Shown: positions 52,270 through 61,670 of the stretch, one piece after another
How the letters are laid out: each line of letters opens with the position of its first letter
Numbering within the stretch: the first letter of the stretch is position 1
NCBI GenBank assembly: GCA_964293815.1
Contig: CAXYYC010000006.1
Span: 1 to 64,000, forward strand
Length of the DNA: 64,000 nucleotides
DNA from: CTSOIL-112 sp964293815
Lineage (GTDB): Bacteria; Pseudomonadota; Gammaproteobacteria; Burkholderiales; Burkholderiaceae
Reading direction: 5' to 3'
Program-made: the position numbers and the translations under genes
The notes under the pieces: generated by a model
Seen by the model: only the letters and a program-made list of their open reading frames with translations
Databases searched by the model: none
What the model was told of the DNA's origin: nothing

Positions 52270-54717
52270 ATGTTGCGTAAAACCCCTTGGAAGCGAGCAT
52301 CCGCACCACAGAGCCTAAAACTGCGTTTGAGCGCACAAGCCACCCTGATCGCACTGTCTGCCCTGTTTATGAGCGCCTGTTCAACGCCGCAAGGCACCGG
52401 CCCCACCACCCAGCACAAAATCCAGTCAGCACACTCCAACGATATCTGGCAACGCATCCGCGATAATTTCGCCATGCCAGAATTGGAAAATCAAGAGGTT
52501 TATTCACGTGAGAACTACTACACCACCCGCGCCGATTACGTTGGACGTATGGCCACGCGCTCGGGCGACTTTCTCTATTTAATTATGGATGAAGTCGAGC
52601 GCCGCCACATGCCGTCCGAATTGGCACTGCTGCCGTTCGTCGAAAGCGCCTTCGTCACCACCGCGCGCTCGCCCGTTTCCGCCTCCGGCTTGTGGCAATT
52701 CATGCCCGCCACGGGGCGCGATTTTTCACTGCAACAAAACCGTTTTGCCGATCAGCGCAACGACGTGATGGCCTCCACCAACGCCGCCTTGGACTATTTG
52801 CAACGGCTGTATGATCGCTTTGGCGACTGGCATCTGGCCTTGGCCGCCTACAACTGGGGGCAAGGCAACGTCAACCGCGCGGTTAATCGCTCCGTAGCAG
52901 CCGGCGGCTCAGGCAAATACACCGACATTAATATGCCCGCCGAAACCCGCCAATATGTACCCAAATTGCAAGCGATCAAAAACATCGTGCGCAATCCAGC
53001 TCAATACGGCATCAGCCTACCCAACATCCCCAATCGCCTGCGCCACGAAGCCATCCTCGTCACACGCGACATAGACGTATCCAAAGCGGCAGAACTGGCC
53101 AACCTGTCCGAAGACGAATTCAAACGCCTCAACCCCGCATACAAACGCCCAGTTATCGTAGCCGCACTCAACAGCAAAATCCTCGTGCCCGCCAACCGTG
53201 CCGACGACTTTCGCCGCGCTTTCAGTGACAAACACCGCCAATTAGCCAGTTTAACCACCTACACCACCTACAGCACCGAGGCCTTAGCCGACATTGCAAG
53301 CAAATACAACACCGACGAAAATCGCCTGCGTGAGCTCAACGATATTCCCTATAGCCACAGCTATGTGCGCGCCGATTCCACCCTGATCGTGCCACGCACC
53401 CGCGCCACCGATGAAATTTCCTACTTAGCATTAAATTCCAGTGTTCGCTCCATCACAGGCGATGTCGGCATCACCGACTACAACAGCTATAGCACACCAA
53501 CGCTGGTGGCTGACGCAGGCAAAAGCAGTAGCAACAACATCACCGCACCCGGCAAATCCAGCACCGGGTTAGTCGCCGACACCAGCGACGCCGACCAACT
53601 GGGCACACTGATTAACAACACACCCAGCACACCCAACGTACCGACGTATGTACCCACCACAGTGGCAAGCACGATTACCCCAAGCAATACACCCATCAGC
53701 GCACCAACCATCCGCGACACCATCGTTGAACCACGCATAGAAACACCGGCGACAACGACCATTGCCACTACTCAAACCAACCCAAGCCACGCCACCGACA
53801 TCCTCACCATGCCACCGGTCGCCAAACCAGCCAAAGACCCAATTGCACAACTGACAGCAGGCAACACCAGCATCAGCAATGACAATACAACCGAGGCAAA
53901 CCAGCTCACCGCTCGAATCACTGACGTGGGCGACAGCACCAAACCTGTTGAACGCATTACCGAAAACAACGACGGGATAACCGAGCCAACCACCCAAATC
54001 GCCGACGCTGCTGACACAACCAACGCAACCCATGTAGCCAGCGCAAGCAATACCCCCGCAACACCAACCCTAAGCCCCACAGAAAAAATCGTAGCGGCAA
54101 CAGCCGCGAGCGCTGCAGTATCCACAGCGAACGAACCCAACAGAGCCGTGGTAAGAACCAGCTACCGAGTACCCCAAACACCGCAAGTAAGCCAAGCGCC
54201 TGTGAAACCGACTCCGGCTAAAGCACCCGCCTTGGTCAAAACACCCGCCGCCAGCCAAAACAAAGCGGCTGTCGCCAACACAAAACCCAGCGCACAGCCA
54301 GCCAAAGCAAGCACCGCCGCCAGCAAGCCCGCGCTCAAGGCCACCAACAAACCGGCAGAAAAAGTGAGTAGCAAAGCATCGGCAAAATCAGCGCCGGTAA
54401 AACCCGAGCCGAAAAAAGTGGAAAGCAAACCAGCGCTCAAAGCACCGCCACCCAATACGGCCAAAACCAAAGTAGCCAACACGCAACAAACCACCCAAAA
54501 ACCAGCGACTGCGGGTAAAATGCCGAGCAAAGTCGAGCTGAAAAAAGCCGAGGTCAAACCCAAAACCGCATCTGCGAGCAAAGTTGAGCCCAAAAAAGCG
54601 ACTGAGGTCAGCAAAACGCCTGCGAAAATAACGCCGACCGCCGCCACAAAAACGGCGGTCAAGGGTGGTAACACCAGCAGCGTAAAACCGGCGGTGGTGA
54701 CGCCGAAGAAAAAATAA
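52270..54717 (+). CDS. mltD: Membrane-bound lytic murein transglycosylase D with long basic tail
   Basis: MltD cleaves peptidoglycan glycan strands at the cell envelope. The 815-residue protein starts with a lipoprotein signal (LFMSACSTP). The SLT domain is at about residues 85-250, with LLPFVESAFVTTARSPVSASGLWQFMPATG (catalytic Glu in PFVESAF) and LALAAYNWGQGNV. One LysM-like unit follows near 330-380 (ALADIASKYNTDENRLRELN). The last 420 residues are low-complexity: first Thr/Asn/Ala-rich, then Ala/Lys/Pro-rich and strongly basic. AAAGGA precedes the ATG at 52270. Order with gloB and rnhA matches E. coli. Confidence 0.9.
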   Translation: MLRKTPWKRASAPQSLKLRLSAQATLIALSALFMSACSTPQGTGPTTQHKIQSAHSNDIWQRIRDNFAMPELENQEVYSRENYYTTRADYVGRMATRSGDFLYLIMDEVERRHMPSELALLPFVESAFVTTARSPVSASGLWQFMPATGRDFSLQQNRFADQRNDVMASTNAALDYLQRLYDRFGDWHLALAAYNWGQGNVNRAVNRSVAAGGSGKYTDINMPAETRQYVPKLQAIKNIVRNPAQYGISLPNIPNRLRHEAILVTRDIDVSKAAELANLSEDEFKRLNPAYKRPVIVAALNSKILVPANRADDFRRAFSDKHRQLASLTTYTTYSTEALADIASKYNTDENRLRELNDIPYSHSYVRADSTLIVPRTRATDEISYLALNSSVRSITGDVGITDYNSYSTPTLVADAGKSSSNNITAPGKSSTGLVADTSDADQLGTLINNTPSTPNVPTYVPTTVASTITPSNTPISAPTIRDTIVEPRIETPATTTIATTQTNPSHATDILTMPPVAKPAKDPIAQLTAGNTSISNDNTTEANQLTARITDVGDSTKPVERITENNDGITEPTTQIADAADTTNATHVASASNTPATPTLSPTEKIVAATAASAAVSTANEPNRAVVRTSYRVPQTPQVSQAPVKPTPAKAPALVKTPAASQNKAAVANTKPSAQPAKASTAASKPALKATNKPAEKVSSKASAKSAPVKPEPKKVESKPALKAPPPNTAKTKVANTQQTTQKPATAGKMPSKVELKKAEVKPKTASASKVEPKKATEVSKTPAKITPTAATKTAVKGGNTSSVKPAVVTPKKK

Positions 54718-54780
54718 GCTTGTCAGCAACCCAACCACATCCGACAGTCCATTGTCGGACTGAATAACGAGGAGAACAAC

Positions 54781-55566
54781 GTGGGATTTTTACAAGGAAA
54801 ACGAATTTTAATTACCGGCGTGCTGTCGAATCGCTCAATTGCCTATGGTATTGCGCAGGCTTGCCACCGCGAGGGCGCAGAGTTGGCGTTCACCTACGTC
54901 GGCGAGCGTTTCAAAGACCGCATCACAGAGTTTGCCAACGAGTTCAACTCGAACTTGGTCTACGAATGTGACGTCGGTGACGACGCGCAGATCGATGCGG
55001 TGTTCAGCCAATTGCGCCAAGTATGGCCGCAGTTGGACGGTTTGGTACACGCCATTGGCTTCGCGCCGAAGGAAGCCATTGCCGGCGACTTTCTCGAAGG
55101 TTTATCGCGCGAAGCGTTCAAAACCGCGCACGACATTTCAGCCTACAGCTTCCCCGCATTGGCCAAAGCCGCACAACCGATGTTGTCCGAACGCTCGGCG
55201 CTGTTGACCCTGACCTATTTGGGCGCGATGAAAGTGGTTCCGAACTACAACACCATGGGTCTGGCCAAAGCGTCATTGGAAGCATCCGTGCGTTATCTCG
55301 CCAGCAGCATGGGGCCGAAAGGCGTGCGCGTGAACGGCATTTCTGCCGGTCCGATCCGCACCTTGGCGGCCAAAGGCATCAAGGGTTTTGACAAAATTTT
55401 GAGTGAAGTCGAAGCCACCGCGCCGATCCGTCGCAATGTGACGATTGAGGATGTGGGCAATGCGGCGGCGTTCTTGCTGTCCGATTTGGCCAGCGGCATC
55501 ACCGGTGAAATCACTTACGTCGATGGCGGCTTTAGCCAAGTGGTCGGCGGTATGTCAGATTTTTAA
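54781..55566 (+). CDS. fabI: Enoyl-[acyl-carrier-protein] reductase FabI
   Basis: FabI does the last reduction in each fatty acid elongation cycle using NADH. The 261-residue protein is a short-chain dehydrogenase with the FabI-type loop GVLSNRSIAYGIAQACHREGA, HAIGFAPKEAI, LTYLGAMKVVPNYNTMGLAKA with the catalytic Tyr and Lys, and GPIRTLAAKGIKGF. It starts with GTG, supported by GAGGAGAACAAC just before it. It is closed by a strong terminator. FabI is the target of triclosan; nothing here indicates resistance changes. Confidence 0.96.
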   Translation: MGFLQGKRILITGVLSNRSIAYGIAQACHREGAELAFTYVGERFKDRITEFANEFNSNLVYECDVGDDAQIDAVFSQLRQVWPQLDGLVHAIGFAPKEAIAGDFLEGLSREAFKTAHDISAYSFPALAKAAQPMLSERSALLTLTYLGAMKVVPNYNTMGLAKASLEASVRYLASSMGPKGVRVNGISAGPIRTLAAKGIKGFDKILSEVEATAPIRRNVTIEDVGNAAAFLLSDLASGITGEITYVDGGFSQVVGGMSDF

Positions 55567-55591
55567 TGCTTCATTGAGATTCGAGTCATAC

Positions 55592-55619
55592 AAAAAGCGA
55601 GCCAATCGGCTCGCTTTTT
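55592..55619. terminator. Bidirectional terminator after fabI
   Basis: AAAAAGCGAGCC (55592-55603) pairs with GGCTCGCTTTTT (55608-55619) around AATC. T runs flank it on both strands. It ends fabI and the leftward DUF2202 gene. Confidence 0.92.
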
Positions 55620-55634
55620 TCAAGGTACAAACGA

Positions 55635-56402
55635 TCAATCGTTCATGGGACATGTGCCCTGAGTGGCGCGACAGCCAGTACCATTATTCATACCGCCACC
55701 CATGCCGCCACCCATGCCGCTACCCATGCCGCTACCCATGCCACCGCCACGTCGCCCAGTAGTCGCACCCATGCCCTGCCCCATACCACGTTCAGGCGCT
55801 GAACTAACGATGCTGTCATATTGCGACTGCGTTAAATGTTGCGGTTGATATGCACTGCTCGGCGTTTGCATTTTCAAGCTCGCGTCGAATGAGCGCAGAT
55901 GATTGCGCGAGCCGCGATTCAGATTATCAAACACACGCAAAATATCGGCTCGTTTGGTTTGTGTGGTCAGTTGATTGAGGTCTGCAATGTCCAACTCTTC
56001 AATCAAAGTGCCCACTTTCAGTGCCTCCACATTTGAGCGCGTACCCTGTGTCACCAACTGTTGATACAACTGCGTGAATTCAGGATTGGCAAATTCTCCT
56101 GTGCGCTTGCCCGCCGTCGGATCAGTGATGCGGTACGTTTGTAGCAAACCTTGCACTGCGCGCTGATGTTGGCGTTCACTCTGCACGATGTTGCCAAAAT
56201 TGCGCAGGCCGGTGCGCTCATACAGCACTTGGTAGACATCACCGGCGAGTTTTTCTTCCTCAACCATGCGCAGCAAACCCTGAACCTCTTGCTCCGACAG
56301 CGCATTGGTGGTCGTGATTTGTGCATAGGCGGAACCACCAGCCAAAATCGCTGCGCCCAACAACACCGATGCCCAATAACGATGGATAGATAGATGTTTC
56401 AT
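55635..56402 (-). CDS. DUF2202 protein with Gly/Met-rich tail
   Basis: This is a 255-residue exported protein. A signal peptide (SVLLGAAILAGGSAYA) is followed by a ferritin-like four-helix DUF2202 domain: LLRMVEEEKLAGDVYQVLYERTG and VQSERQHQRAVQGLLQTY contain the Glu and His residues that would bind metal. The last 50 residues are Gly/Met-rich (GMGSGMGSGMGGGMGGGM) and end with two Cys. The tail is encoded by a short imperfect tandem repeat. Such Met-rich tails can bind copper; that is inference. Monocistronic by appearance. Confidence 0.82.
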   Translation of the reverse strand: MKHLSIHRYWASVLLGAAILAGGSAYAQITTTNALSEQEVQGLLRMVEEEKLAGDVYQVLYERTGLRNFGNIVQSERQHQRAVQGLLQTYRITDPTAGKRTGEFANPEFTQLYQQLVTQGTRSNVEALKVGTLIEELDIADLNQLTTQTKRADILRVFDNLNRGSRNHLRSFDASLKMQTPSSAYQPQHLTQSQYDSIVSSAPERGMGQGMGATTGRRGGGMGSGMGSGMGGGMGGGMNNGTGCRATQGTCPMND

Positions 56403-56512
56403 ACTGACCTCCTGAGTTTAAAGAAACCTGTACTCAATCCTTAAGATCACTATAACCCCACTCTATGAATCCATCGTGTATGGCATGTAAAGTTTTGTAA
56501 AACACGGCTGAA

Positions 56513-57811
56513 TCAATCCCGCTTTTGCCAAATATTGCGACAGCGGGTTTCGCGCAGCCACCACGTTGATGCCGCACCCAGCACCGCCAGCAATACCATC
56601 ACCGCCATACCATATTGCCAAGTGCTTCGATCATACATGCGCACACCGTTGTTCAGCGTACCATGCCAACCCAAATCCATCACCCAGCCAAACAGGGGTT
56701 GCATCAACGCCGCCGCCAAAAAACCACCCATATTCGCCACGCTGGTGGACATACCGGACAAATGCGGCGGATTAACCTCCTTGGCACACGCCCACGTCAG
56801 GCTAAAGCTGGAGGTCAATAAACCCAATAGTGCAAATACCGCATACGTCACCGACACCGGCAAAGCCACACAAGAAGCCAACAGCAACCAAACCGCAGCA
56901 TAGCAATGCGCCGCCAGCAGGATCACCGGCTTGCGCCGTCCCAAACGATCCGACAGCGTGCCAATGAAAAAACAGCCAATGGCAAATCCACCGAACCACA
57001 ACGACAAATGCATCGAGGCCACCGTGCGTGACAAGCCATGTACCTGCATCAAATACGGCGTCGCCCACAGCCCCGCAAAAGTAAAGAACGCGCCAGAGAT
57101 TCCCGCATTGGTCAGCACCGTCGGCCAAGTATCGCGATTGAGCGCCACATTTTTTAAGCCCGCCCACACCTGAGCCAACGACATCTGTCCTGACGCGCGC
57201 GAAGCGGGCTGACCAACTGCAGAATTGGGTGCATCGCGCACCACCCACCAGCACAACACCGAACCGAGCAGGGAAATGCCGCCCACCACGACAAAAATAT
57301 TGCGCCAGCCAAACACCTGCGCCGCAGCGGACAATGGCGACCCCGCCAAAACCGAGCCCAGATTACCAATCAGCATACACATCCCGACCAAGGTCGCAAA
57401 GCGATTGTCCTCAAACCACAGCGCAATCAATTTAAGCATGGCAATAAACGTCACCGACACGCCCAAACCAATCAAAGTACGACCAACCAATGCCCACGAA
57501 AATGTTGGTGACAAGCCAAACAACACACTACCGACCCCAGCGATCAAACCACCGACAATCAAAATCCGTCGCGGCCCCCAAGTATCGACCAATACGCCCG
57601 TCGGAATCTGCATCACGGTATACACATAAAAATACGTCGCCGCCAACGCACCCAACGAAGTCGCTGAAATCTGAAACGCGCTCGACAAATCCTGCGCAAT
57701 ACTGGTCGGCGCAAAACGCTGAAAAAACGACAACACATAGCTGACGCACACCACGCCCAAGGCCAGCCAACGATGACGTTTTTGTTCTACCGTCAGAGAC
57801 AAATTATTCAT
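56513..57811 (-). CDS. MFS transporter (hexuronate/GlpT-like branch)
   Basis: This is a 432-residue twelve-helix transporter of the major facilitator superfamily. Helix 2-3 loop: GVLVDTWGPRRILIVGG; helix 4: LVGRTLIGLGVSVTFIAMLKLIALWFEDNRFATLVGM; mid loop: SDRLGRRKPVILL. The pattern is close to organic-anion or sugar-acid carriers, but the substrate is not assignable. It is leftward; the nucleosidase gene ends 12 bases upstream of its start, so the two are likely co-transcribed. Confidence 0.87.
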   Translation of the reverse strand: MNNLSLTVEQKRHRWLALGVVCVSYVLSFFQRFAPTSIAQDLSSAFQISATSLGALAATYFYVYTVMQIPTGVLVDTWGPRRILIVGGLIAGVGSVLFGLSPTFSWALVGRTLIGLGVSVTFIAMLKLIALWFEDNRFATLVGMCMLIGNLGSVLAGSPLSAAAQVFGWRNIFVVVGGISLLGSVLCWWVVRDAPNSAVGQPASRASGQMSLAQVWAGLKNVALNRDTWPTVLTNAGISGAFFTFAGLWATPYLMQVHGLSRTVASMHLSLWFGGFAIGCFFIGTLSDRLGRRKPVILLAAHCYAAVWLLLASCVALPVSVTYAVFALLGLLTSSFSLTWACAKEVNPPHLSGMSTSVANMGGFLAAALMQPLFGWVMDLGWHGTLNNGVRMYDRSTWQYGMAVMVLLAVLGAASTWWLRETRCRNIWQKRD

Positions 57812-57822
57812 TCGTATACTCT

Positions 57823-58422
57823 TTATTCCGTGAAATCCAAAGATGCCCCGTCTGGCGCCGAGCGCACATCCGATGACCAGCGATCAAAAAAAGCCTGCAA
57901 ACCGACATTCGCCTCATGCAGTTTGTCTTCCCAGTCTTGCACCGAGTTCTCCCCGATGCGGTCGGTGATGTACTTCACCGACAACAATGGAATACCCTCA
58001 CGCTGACACACCGCCGCGACCGCAAAATTCTCCATATCCACCACGTCCGCCTGCGTGATCACCTGCGTGACAAAGGTATCGCCGGTATTGCACACATGCG
58101 AATAATCCAAGCCGTTGAGCATGGCAATACCCGCCAAATCAGCAGAAAAATCATGCCAATACGGTACGCCAAACTCTTTCACCTTCTCCATATCGCGATC
58201 CAGAAAACGCCCGCAGGCCAAGATCGAACCGACTGCCTGCGTGGCCGAACCTGCCGTGCCTACATTCAGCACCCAATCAGGCTGCTGCTCGCGTACCGCC
58301 GCAGATACCGCCAAAGCCGCATTCACCTTGCCAATGCCGGTTTCGCAATAACGCACCTGACAACCCGAAAATTCAATCAGAATCCGTTCAGCCGGAATGG
58401 CATAAGTCACCAAAATATTCAT
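57823..58422 (-). CDS. Nucleoside phosphorylase/MTA-SAH nucleosidase-like protein
   Basis: This is a 199-residue member of the purine nucleoside phosphorylase/MTAN superfamily. The diagnostic parts are WVLNVGTAGSATQAVGSILACGRF, SHVCNTGDTFV and VVDMENFAVAAVCQREGIPLLSVKYITDRI, where the Met-Glu pair binds the ribose. It is shorter than E. coli MtnN (232), so the exact substrate is uncertain. Since ahcY is present, its likely role is methylthioadenosine or nucleoside salvage. I start at 58422 (MNILVTY); the longer frame adds four residues. Confidence 0.82.
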   Translation of the reverse strand: MNILVTYAIPAERILIEFSGCQVRYCETGIGKVNAALAVSAAVREQQPDWVLNVGTAGSATQAVGSILACGRFLDRDMEKVKEFGVPYWHDFSADLAGIAMLNGLDYSHVCNTGDTFVTQVITQADVVDMENFAVAAVCQREGIPLLSVKYITDRIGENSVQDWEDKLHEANVGLQAFFDRWSSDVRSAPDGASLDFTE

Positions 58423-58458
58423 CGTCATCCACACTTTATTTCTATAACTTCTATAACA

Positions 58459-58480
58459 AACGGGGGCGTTAACCCCCGTT
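58459..58480 (-). terminator. Probable terminator of the leftward lipoprotein gene
   Basis: AACGGGGG (58459-58466) pairs with CCCCCGTT (58473-58480) around a 6-base loop. Read leftward it is followed by TGTTATAG, a weak T tract. The rest of the 58435-58607 gap shows nothing else. Confidence 0.5.
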
Positions 58481-58607
58481 CTTTCACTCCTGTTTTACAC
58501 CTATTGTCATCACGGCTTGTGTGCAATCAATGCCCCATTTGTACGCACACGGACGGTTTAATCAGCATGATGCACTGTTGCGCCACATGACGTCGGCATT
58601 ATGCCGA

Positions 58608-59855
58608 TTACTGCGGCTTTTTTTCGTCCGTATTCGTCGCGTGCTCGTCAGCAATCGCTTGACCAACATTTTCGGTTTCTTCCTGCACCAGCACTTCTTC
58701 CACCGTGTGCTGTGCCCCACCGCCAACGGCAGACGCACCCACGCCCACGGCAGCGGCAGAAATCACCTGTGCAATGCGCTGACCTTTGGTTAATTGCGGC
58801 TCCTCAGCCTGAACCACCGCCTGCACTGGCTCAGGTGTAACGCCCTCAATCACCACCGCGCTTTCTGCACCCCACTCCTCAGACACGCTGTCGGCGACGC
58901 TGGAAACCAGTGGTGTGCTGGCGACTGCACCCACTACCGCAGTGCTGGTGCTACCAGTACTATTGGCAGATTCGGCTTGAGTCGCATTGCTGACCTTGTT
59001 CACAGTGGCCTCGCTTACACCATGCGGTGTATTGGGCGCATTGGGCGCATTGGGCTCAGTCGGTTTCGTCGTTGCTGGCGGCGGTGTATTGTCTTTGCCG
59101 CCTTTATTTTTGCGCCACAAGAACCACACGGCCAAAGCGAGCAACGCCAGTACCGCGAGCACAAACAGCCAAGTCGAATTTTGCGATTGTTTCGGACGGG
59201 TAACGATCACATAGGATGATTTATCGGCAATATCCATAAAATTGATGGTCATTTCGCGACCAGCGTTTTTGACTTCTTGTCCATCCACGCTGACAATATC
59301 ATTGGCAAAATTCACTTTCAAGACAATGCTTAAACCCTCGTTTAAATAAGTTTGGCGGCGGGCGCTTTGCAGAGGCAACAGCGGCTGTACGTCCGAGCCA
59401 ATCAAGGCGCCTTGTGCGCTGTTGCGCTGAACCATGCCCTTAATATCCGTCACTTGCGCAAAAAATTTGACCGCGTCAAAGCTGAGATCGCCGGTCTTTT
59501 CGTCCAGCGTCACGCCGACCGGTTTATCCATTTCGTCGCTCATTTTGTATTTCAAAACGCCTTCGTCTTCGCATTTGAAATTTTTGCTGTCACTGACGAA
59601 AATTTTGCAATCAAAGCCTTCCATGCGTTCGGTCAACGCAGGGTTTTGACCTTTTAAGTTATTGAATACTTTGGAAAAATCATAGGTGGTCACGACTTTG
59701 ACGTGGCCTTTGGCATCCACATCGGCTTTGCCATTAATCTCCACGCAGGCAAATAGTGATAAGCTGACCCCAATCAGTGCCAAGCGCATCAGACCGCGTT
59801 GCCACCATGTGGATGAAATCGGATGAGTTGTGTGTGTGTGTCCGTATGCGTTCAT
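58608..59855 (-). CDS. Large lipoprotein with one internal membrane helix
   Basis: This is a 415-residue protein that I do not recognise. The N-terminus carries a lipobox (LSLFACVEI, Cys37). A polar domain follows (about 40-230, KVVTTYDFSKVFNNL...), then one membrane helix (STWLFVLAVLALLALAVWFLW). The rest is a Pro/Ala/Thr/Glu-rich tail. The domain before the helix resembles other proteobacterial envelope lipoproteins with a LppM-like layout, but I have no firm family. I start at 59855 because GAGGACAGT precedes it; a later ATG at 59789 would give a shorter signal peptide. Confidence 0.7.
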   Translation of the reverse strand: MNAYGHTHTTHPISSTWWQRGLMRLALIGVSLSLFACVEINGKADVDAKGHVKVVTTYDFSKVFNNLKGQNPALTERMEGFDCKIFVSDSKNFKCEDEGVLKYKMSDEMDKPVGVTLDEKTGDLSFDAVKFFAQVTDIKGMVQRNSAQGALIGSDVQPLLPLQSARRQTYLNEGLSIVLKVNFANDIVSVDGQEVKNAGREMTINFMDIADKSSYVIVTRPKQSQNSTWLFVLAVLALLALAVWFLWRKNKGGKDNTPPPATTKPTEPNAPNAPNTPHGVSEATVNKVSNATQAESANSTGSTSTAVVGAVASTPLVSSVADSVSEEWGAESAVVIEGVTPEPVQAVVQAEEPQLTKGQRIAQVISAAAVGVGASAVGGGAQHTVEEVLVQEETENVGQAIADEHATNTDEKKPQ

Positions 59856-60067
59856 ACTGTCCTCATGTGCCGTACATTGCGTAGATTGATATACCAATAG
59901 ATGGGGTAATGTGGCGCTGCACATCCCGATATAAAAATACCATAAGTTCAGTACATTAAGCTGACATTATTTGACCAGCAGGGAGCGATATACGCCCAAT
60001 GTGTCGTTTGGCCGCTTTTTCTACCAGTTTTCTGGTTTTTTATTCTTTTGGTTGTTGTTTTTGTGTC

Positions 60068-60343
60068 TCAATCTTTGTGTGCAATCCAGTGCGCCACGCT
60101 CTGACCATCACTCTGCGCCGCTTGCGCCAATAGGCGATGACCGGTTTGCTTGGTGAACACCGCCAAGTCATCCACCGCCGCCGGATCGGTGGTGATGACT
60201 TTGAGGATTTGGCCTGCGCCCATCTGCGCCAAAGCTTTTTTGGTGCGCAAAATCGGCATCGGGCAACGCAAACCGTGCAAATCCTCGGTACGCGCAACTT
60301 GCGCGTTAATCGCGGTTAATTCGGCGGTATCAATGATGAGCAT
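60068..60343 (-). CDS. TusA-family sulfur carrier protein
   Basis: This is a 91-residue TusA/SirA-like protein. The hallmark is LRCPMPILRTKKAL with the persulfide Cys at residue 27, followed by the beta strand QILKVITTDPAAVDDLAVFTKQTGH. TusA relays sulfur for tRNA 2-thiouridine, molybdenum cofactor and other pathways. I start at 60343 (MLIIDTAEL); the longer frame overlaps glyQ. It sits 31 bases after glyQ in the same direction, where glyS would usually be. Confidence 0.9.
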   Translation of the reverse strand: MLIIDTAELTAINAQVARTEDLHGLRCPMPILRTKKALAQMGAGQILKVITTDPAAVDDLAVFTKQTGHRLLAQAAQSDGQSVAHWIAHKD

Positions 60344-60374
60344 TTTCTGCTGTTCCAAATGATGATGCGACAAA

Positions 60375-61343
60375 TTAAGCGACAAACTCAATCGGCGTTG
60401 GCTTCATCGGAAAGCCCAAGGCTTCGCGCGACTCATAATAAGCCTGTGCGACTTTGCGCGATAGATTGCGAATCCGTCCGATGTAGGCGGCACGTTCGGT
60501 CACGGAGATCGCGCCGCGCGCGTCCAAAAGGTTGAAGGTATGCGCGGCTTTCAGCACCTGTTCATACGCAGGTAAAGCCAATTTACGCGCGCCCTCAATC
60601 ACTTCGCCCGTGTCGGGATTCTCGCCCATCAGCTTTTTCGCTTCGCGTTCATGGTCGGCGAAGTGTTGGAACAGCACATCGGCATTGGCGTATTCAAAAT
60701 TGTAGGTCGACTGCTCCACCTCATTTTGATGGAATACGTCGCCGTATTTCAACTCATGCGTCACGCCGTTTTCTTCCCAACGCGTCCAAACGAGGTCGTA
60801 CACGTTTTCAACTTTTTGCAAATACATCGCCAATCGTTCCAAGCCGTAGGTGATTTCGCCCAAAACCGGTTTGCAGTCAATCCCGCCGACTTGTTGGAAA
60901 TAGGTGAATTGCGTCACCTCCATGCCATTGAGCCAGACTTCCCAGCCCAAGCCCCATGCGCCAAGCGTCGGATTTTCCCAATCGTCTTCGACAAAACGCA
61001 CGTCGTTCGCATTCAAATCCAAACCCAGCGCACGCAATGAACCCAGATACAAATCTAAAATATTTTCAGGCGCGGGTTTCAGCACCACTTGGTACTGGTA
61101 ATAGTGTTGCAAACGGTTCGGATTCTCGCCATAACGACCATCTTTTGGGCGGCGCGATGGCTGAACATACGCGGCACGCCAGTGCTCCGGTCCGATTGCG
61201 CGCAAAAAGGTCGCTGTGTGGCTGGTACCTGCGCCAACCTCCAAATCGTAGGGTTGCAACAAGGCGCAACCTTGCGCATTCCAATAATTTTGCAGGTCTA
61301 AAATGGTTTCTTGAAAAGTTCTCACCGCGTGCGTCATATTCAT
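60375..61343 (-). CDS. glyQ: Glycyl-tRNA synthetase alpha subunit
   Basis: GlyQ is the catalytic alpha chain of the bacterial tetrameric glycyl-tRNA synthetase. The 322-residue protein matches closely: RTFQETILDLQNYWNAQGCALLQPYDLEVGAGTSHTATFLRAIGPEHW, YVQPSRRPKDGRYGENPNRLQHYYQYQV, and FTYFQQVGGIDCKPVLGEITYGLERLAMYLQ. The partner beta subunit gene glyS, usually next door, is absent; tusA follows instead. An ATTGTA (minus strand TACAAT) at 61422-61427 may be its -10. The gap 61344-61670 holds only such weak promoter-like signals. Confidence 0.97.
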   Translation of the reverse strand: MNMTHAVRTFQETILDLQNYWNAQGCALLQPYDLEVGAGTSHTATFLRAIGPEHWRAAYVQPSRRPKDGRYGENPNRLQHYYQYQVVLKPAPENILDLYLGSLRALGLDLNANDVRFVEDDWENPTLGAWGLGWEVWLNGMEVTQFTYFQQVGGIDCKPVLGEITYGLERLAMYLQKVENVYDLVWTRWEENGVTHELKYGDVFHQNEVEQSTYNFEYANADVLFQHFADHEREAKKLMGENPDTGEVIEGARKLALPAYEQVLKAAHTFNLLDARGAISVTERAAYIGRIRNLSRKVAQAYYESREALGFPMKPTPIEFVA

Positions 61344-61670
61344 CCTTCTGATTCTGGGGATCGGTATATTCGGTTAGGCACCAACAGATGCCATGTACGA
61401 ACGAATACCGTAACGGCGATATTGTACCCGAACGGTTTCTTTTGAAGAAGCTCTTGCGCTAAATTAAGCGTGATATAAGCGGTATACGCATGACATAAGC
61501 CCACATAAGTACGCAGCAGCAGATAGCGTGGCCATTGACCACCATCGCCCCTGCGGCGTTTTTCAATATGACCACAGAGTTTGTTGCGTTTAAAGTGTGA
61601 TTTGTATCGAATAGACCCTGCTATTTCGTTACAATAAAGCCTCATCTTCTCAAAAAATCACAGGTGCCTT

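Noticed and set aside
55663..55848. Rightward Pro/Met-rich frame
   Set aside because: It is the antisense of the Gly/Met repeat tail of the DUF2202 gene.
61340..61645. 101-codon leftward frame ending with a 4-base overlap on glyQ
   Set aside because: The overlap looks like coupling, but the protein is not family-like, has no ribosome binding site and runs through promoter-like sequence. I treat it as chance.
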